DNA from: Stromatinia cepivora
Lineage: Eukaryota > Ascomycota > Leotiomycetes > Helotiales > Sclerotiniaceae
Direction of reading: 5' to 3'
Assembly (NCBI GenBank): GCA_014898415.1
Contig: RCTD01000010.1
Span: forward strand, 558,001-622,000
DNA: 64,000 nucleotides
Shown: positions 59,601-64,000 of the stretch, one piece after another
Position numbering within the stretch: position 1 is the stretch's first letter
Layout of the letters: the number at the start of each line of letters is the position of its first letter
Program-made: the position numbers and the translations under genes
The notes under the pieces: model-generated
What the model saw: only the letters and a program-made list of their open reading frames with translations
Told to the model about the DNA's origin: nothing
Database searches by the model: none

Positions 59601-60947
59601 AACTAGGCCCAGAGATTTAGGCTTATATTGCACATGTGATGTAAATTAAGTATAACAATTTTCTCACATTCATGAAATTCCAATATTTTAATTCCAATCC
59701 ATTCATTTAATAATTTTTCTTTTATTGGTTGATATTTAGTCTCCATTTAGTGATAGTTTATCATATTTATTTTTGAGTATCATGATGATTATAATAGAAA
59801 CTCAATGGCAGTGTGCATCAAAAGTCCTATTGACTGGTTAACAATGAACATCATTCTGGGTTTCATATTGATACCAATACTACTGGTACTAGATTAATGT
59901 CATCAGTAATACAACATGGACATTTTATATTCGTACCCAAGACTTCGATGACCGATACTCTAAAAGGTGATTTGGATGGATCATATAAAGACTTCTTCGT
60001 GAAGATTTAGTTCAAAGAATAACTTATTTACTCGACTCTATTCTGCTCTCCTTTATTCGCTTTCTAACCAATCCATAATCTATATACATATTCAAATATC
60101 CTTCCAGTTCTAAACCCATTCTTCCATCGTTCCATCCTTCCATCCTTTCATTCTTCCACCTCTTAAACAACAATTAAAAAACATTAATTTTAAATTTCAA
60201 AGTGAATAATAATCTTACCAATATCACCAATTGAGTATATTTCAAGTTTAAAGTTTAGCATTTGATGTTTAGCATTTGATATTGATACACAATATAACAT
60301 GATTTTCTACACCACAACTACATACCTACCTGCCTACCTAAAACCTGTAAATTAAAATTAACACAATTCTCAAGATCATCCTCATCAAATCTTGGATTTG
60401 CCATTTGATATCTAGGTAGGTAAGAGTCTGAATTACTTCAATTACTTCCTAAATTGCAATTGCAAGGTGTCGAGACTCTTGAGTTTGTACTTCATTTTCT
60501 TTTTTTTTTCAAGAATCTTGTGGGGTTGAATTATATAAAACAAAATATTCTCCTCATTATTCGAAAAATTTCGCTTTTTTCGATACTCTTGTGATGATGT
60601 TCAAGTTATAGATATGATTTTATCTCCCTTACTTAAATTTTTATGAAAGAGGTTTATTATATTTATTATTATTCGATATATACTACAGCTATCGAACGAC
60701 CAAGTAATTTGCGCTCTTGAAAGAATTCTAAGTGCCGACAGGCTTCAAGGCCACTCATTCTTTCCAACCCCTCACAATGCGATTCGTCTGATCTATATTC
60801 GTGTGCTTATATACTAGGACCCAAATGCCGACATTGCTTTCCGCTTAAGGTATTCTACCCTCCTCACCTTTTCTATCGATAGACTTCTATTAGTTTCTAT
60901 CGACACCCGTCAGCTTTCGCTTATCATATACCTTTTCCCGTTTCGAT
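53645..60947. other. 7.3-kb gene-free region
   Basis: No ORF with protein-like sequence. Visible items: a perfect 9-bp hairpin with ATA loop (57609-57629), a TCAGCGGGTATT segment near 59485 like the 5' end of 28S rDNA in reverse, and very AT-rich DNA with poly-T at about 60480-60510. An ATG at 55217 followed by a GTAAGT leads to no durable frame. Confidence 0.5.
57609..57629. repeat. Perfect short hairpin
   Basis: CGTGACAGA and TCTGTCACG flank the loop ATA. It is an isolated inverted repeat in gene-free DNA; no element ends were found around it. Confidence 0.7.
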
Positions 60948-63366
60948 TCATGCCCAGATGATTCGATCACTGTCACTTTGACTTTGACTACTCTCTGCGC
61001 CGTCTCCTCCCTCAGAGACACCGGGTCTCTCTCCGCCATCCCAGACTTCGACCTCTTCGCATCCCAATGGAATACGGCATTTGCTTCGATCTGCCTCTGA
61101 ACACGTTTTCCAAATCACTTCTTTCAATTCTCGTCCAACTTGTTCGAGGACGTCCATTGCCCACTATCGAATCGATTTATATTAGTGGAGGATATCAATA
61201 ATAAGACACAAATTATGCTGGAGTTTAGAGAAATTTGGGAGGAAAAGAGAAATAATCATGGAGAGAACATACGATAACATCCAAATGCTCATACTCCTCT
61301 ATCACCTTCTGATGCACGACCTTTACGCACGGTTCTCTTCCCCTCTCGAATCTCCGAAGCAATTTTCTTCCATCGACCAAATCATCGGATCCAGCGACCC
61401 ATAGCGCAAAAGGTGGAACTTGTTCGTTGTACCAAGCTGTACTTCCCTTGAGTCCTCTCTTTCTCTTGTTTTCCATAATTTCTGCTCCGGATTGCATCTC
61501 AGTCTCGACCAGTCTTGATGCGCCAATCACTTTCTTTCCTTTAAACTTTAACTTCTCCTTCCCCTTCTCATCGTTATTATCCGAATTATTCGATGGGTCA
61601 CAAGATACCCATCTGTCTTCTTCCTCTTCCTGTAACCCCTCCTCCTTTGTTGCTAATATACATTTTTGCTTTGCAAAACACTCTCTCCCTAGCCACCATC
61701 TCATACTCTCTGCACTAACGTACACAGGAGCGAATTGAAAACAACGATCTCTGGTTCCTTTATCCCACCTATCATCACTCCAATTGAATAGAAAGTGGAA
61801 AACGTGATAACCCAAAGTTCCATAAATTTTCCCTGGTACAATCTTATGCATGGTCATCATAAAGGGAATGAAAGCGTGAATACCGAAGATGATGCGAAAG
61901 AATGAAGGAGAGATGATGCGCATAAATTTGAAATAAGCCTTCCCGATCAAAGGACCTGCATAGGCGGCAGGAGCCAATGCACAAAACACGGATAGCTTTT
62001 CGCCTAATTCTGGACGCTGTTCTTTTGCGAGCGCAACAAGTGTTTGAGTTGTGCCTTGGGAATGGGCGATGAGAGCTAGTTTGGGGAAAGCTGTTTCGGA
62101 TAAAACGCGAGAGGTAAGTGCTGGCAAATCCATTACACCCATCTGCCGAATGTTCCAAGCCCACATACGAGGATCCGAGTAATCAAGAAGAGTGTGTTCT
62201 GGTTTGAAACCGCATCGATTATTACCGAGCCAGATATCATAGCCTTGTTTACATAGGTAGAATGCGAGAGATTGGTCATCATTGGTGCAATAAGCACCGG
62301 ATGATTGCAATAGTCCGTGAATCATTAGAACTGGATACTTTGGTTTGCGATCAGAGGTCGAAGGAAGTGGTCGACTTGGCCCCTGACCAGTAAATAGTTC
62401 TGGACCACGAGCGGCCCGTTGTTCGTCTGTCATAGGGGTATATTCGTTTGGGTTGTATACATGCCATAAAACAATAATAAATCCATCCTCTGTCTGAACG
62501 TTTAATTCCTCAACATCAAGACCTACCCTGCGTGCATAATATCCCACATCACAAACTAGTGGATCTTTTCCTCCCTCTGTCGGTACAAACTCCCCCTGCC
62601 CCGCTTCATCTTCATTATCATCCATTTTTTCGTGAGAGAATCTTCGGCGATTCGATTTCTTCCACCTCTTCTCATCTTCTCTCCTTCTTCTTCTTCGTAT
62701 TTTCTCTTCCTCATAGAACACCCTCCCTCGGTCCGGATCTCTAAATGTAGCTTTATACCAAATATACCTGCAAATAGCTGGCACACTCATAACTCCTGCT
62801 CCCATTACAATAATCCCCAAAAATGCGCAGCTCAAGAAAAAACTCGTAGTTCTGAATGTCCAACATTGTAAATTTCTCGTAATCGACGAGGGGCCGTATA
62901 GTGGTAGAGGCGGGAATAAAGGATGCGTTCTCGAGGGTGGCATAGCTCGTCGAAGTGAACCTTGGCCTGATGTTTGCCCGTCATCTCCTCTATCTCCATG
63001 TGAATTTCGCACTTCCTCGCCCGCCGCCACCCTGTTCTCCTCGTCCATAAGTTCATCCGTCCCTTCGGCCTCACTATTCATATTACCACCCACTCCCCTT
63101 GCCTGCCTCCTAAGTCCATTCAATCTCTCCGCCTCCTGCAACGGTGGCCCTGGCAATCGCCCTCCATCCTCCATAACAACAACCGTATCCCTTGGCGTAA
63201 CATAATCCGCTCTTTTCGCCGTTCCAGACCCAGTATCATCATCCTCCGGTTTAACGTGGGAGAGCTTCGCAGCTTGACTCGCATAGGCGAATTCGTGTTC
63301 AGGTTCGTTGTTCATGGCGGAATATTGTACATACTCGAATTGCTTCGAGTTGAACCTCGAACTCAT
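60948..63366 (-). CDS. Membrane-anchored steryl ester / triacylglycerol lipase (abhydro_lipase, Tgl1/Yeh type)
   Basis: Exons 63366-61273 and 61163-60948 (109-base intron) give 769 residues. Family members hydrolyse sterol esters or triacylglycerol at lipid droplets or the plasma membrane. A disordered N-terminus (1-165) precedes one membrane segment (about 173-197, SFFLSCAFLGIIVMGAGV) and an Arg-rich stretch. The abhydro_lipase start DVGYYARRVGLDVEEL, the HG motif (LMIHGLLQSS, about 347), nucleophile Ser436 in AHSQG, an acid near 662 (GSDDLVDG) and His694 (EYEHLDVI) complete the triad. The second exon continues YEHLDVI with WAMDVLEQVGRELKEV, as in homologues, which confirms the splice. The gene is intact; no neighbour suggests an operon-like partner. 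Confidence 0.92.
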
Positions 63367-64000
63367 TCAAATTTGCTCGAGTGGAGCTCTTGAAATCATG
63401 GAAACTGGATGATGACGATCTTTTATCTCCCGCCCCTACCTTCCGTCCCTTCGCAATCTACAAATTCAACTCAAACAGACAAACCTCCCAATCAAATCCA
63501 AGAAGCGCGAGCAATGCCTTTACAAGCCAACGAAAGAAAACAAGAAGTTATATAAGCAATTATAGAGATAATAACCTCCCAAACAAGAAAAAAGAAATGC
63601 GCATAAAAAGAAGTAGGAAATACGATACCTTACCAAACAATGGGAAATTCATGTTTCTGAATGAATTCCACCGACGGCCGTGCACATGTGCTGCGCCGTT
63701 TGGATAATTGTCTTCGGATTATTATTTGATTGGCTGAAATTTGACTGAATGTGTGGATTCTTACATGTGAAAGAAAGTTTATTTATGCTGACATGAAATT
63801 AACGGGGGGTCATCTCATCTGATGACGTCTGAGTGATAATATAAATAATATTTCAAAATCACGACGAGATGGTTTATGTTTCCACAGCAAATAGGATAGA
63901 GTAACTTAGAAATATGGTCTGAGTTTACATAGGGCCCGGGTGGTGTATATATGGTTGTGTTCTTTTATGACTATATGTTATCTTCCTCTTCAGTAGATAC
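63367..64000. other. Promoter side of the lipase gene and window end
   Basis: 634 bases upstream of the lipase ATG. A plus ORF at 63381-63707 has no ATG at its start and no motif. Nothing else supported. Confidence 0.5.

Noticed and set aside
38366..60420. Scattered CTAGGTAGGTA motifs (near 38366, 38491, 54808 and 60411)
   Set aside because: Short, dispersed and without consistent flanks; such motifs are frequent in fungal intergenic DNA.
61427..63707. Plus-strand ORFs over and beside the lipase gene
   Set aside because: Shadows of the well-supported minus-strand lipase exons or its promoter, lacking motifs.

Overview
The window reads as a chromosomal piece of a filamentous ascomycete. The evidence is short GT-AG introns (about 44-160 bases), a CipC-like (DUF3759) gene, a fungal rhodopsin-domain membrane protein, a fungal M18 aminopeptidase and a chromodomain-carrying Ty3/gypsy retrotransposon. 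The AT-rich composition and the look of the proteins suggest Leotiomycetes (Helotiales, for example a Sclerotinia/Botrytis relative). That placement is inference.

Layout. (1) 1-5980: a minus-strand Ty3/gypsy chromovirus with a candidate 5' LTR, a gag ORF, a well-formed -1 frameshift signal, and a pol gene that has lost the reverse-transcriptase catalytic core in an internal deletion. (2) 5981-13515: gene-free AT-rich DNA with a 393-bp hAT-type MITE flanked by perfect 8-bp target duplications and a tract of about 420 bases almost without G. (3) 13516-20743: three ordinary genes: an M18 aminopeptidase with a very long N-terminal extension (minus), a CipC-like protein (minus) and an alpha/beta-hydrolase-like protein lacking the usual serine (plus). 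(4) 20744-27423: no recognised gene, with a cluster of palindromic GGGTTAYCC-type repeats near 23.1 kb. (5) 27424-31191: an FAD monooxygenase and a frameshifted rhodopsin-like membrane protein (both minus). (6) 33814-53644: twelve consecutive plus-strand genes with no recognised function. They encode low-complexity acidic or Q-rich proteins with small introns and no signal peptides. At least five end in a related tryptophan/basic segment followed by L-R-x-C. (7) 53645-60947: gene-free. (8) 60948-63366: a membrane-anchored steryl-ester/triacylglycerol lipase (minus).

The co-oriented orphan array in part 6 is the most notable element. It looks like a fast-evolving, lineage-specific, partly paralogous family expanded in tandem. 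No function can be assigned from sequence. The enzymes around it (lipase, peptidase, monooxygenase, hydrolase) do not form a visible pathway with it or with one another.
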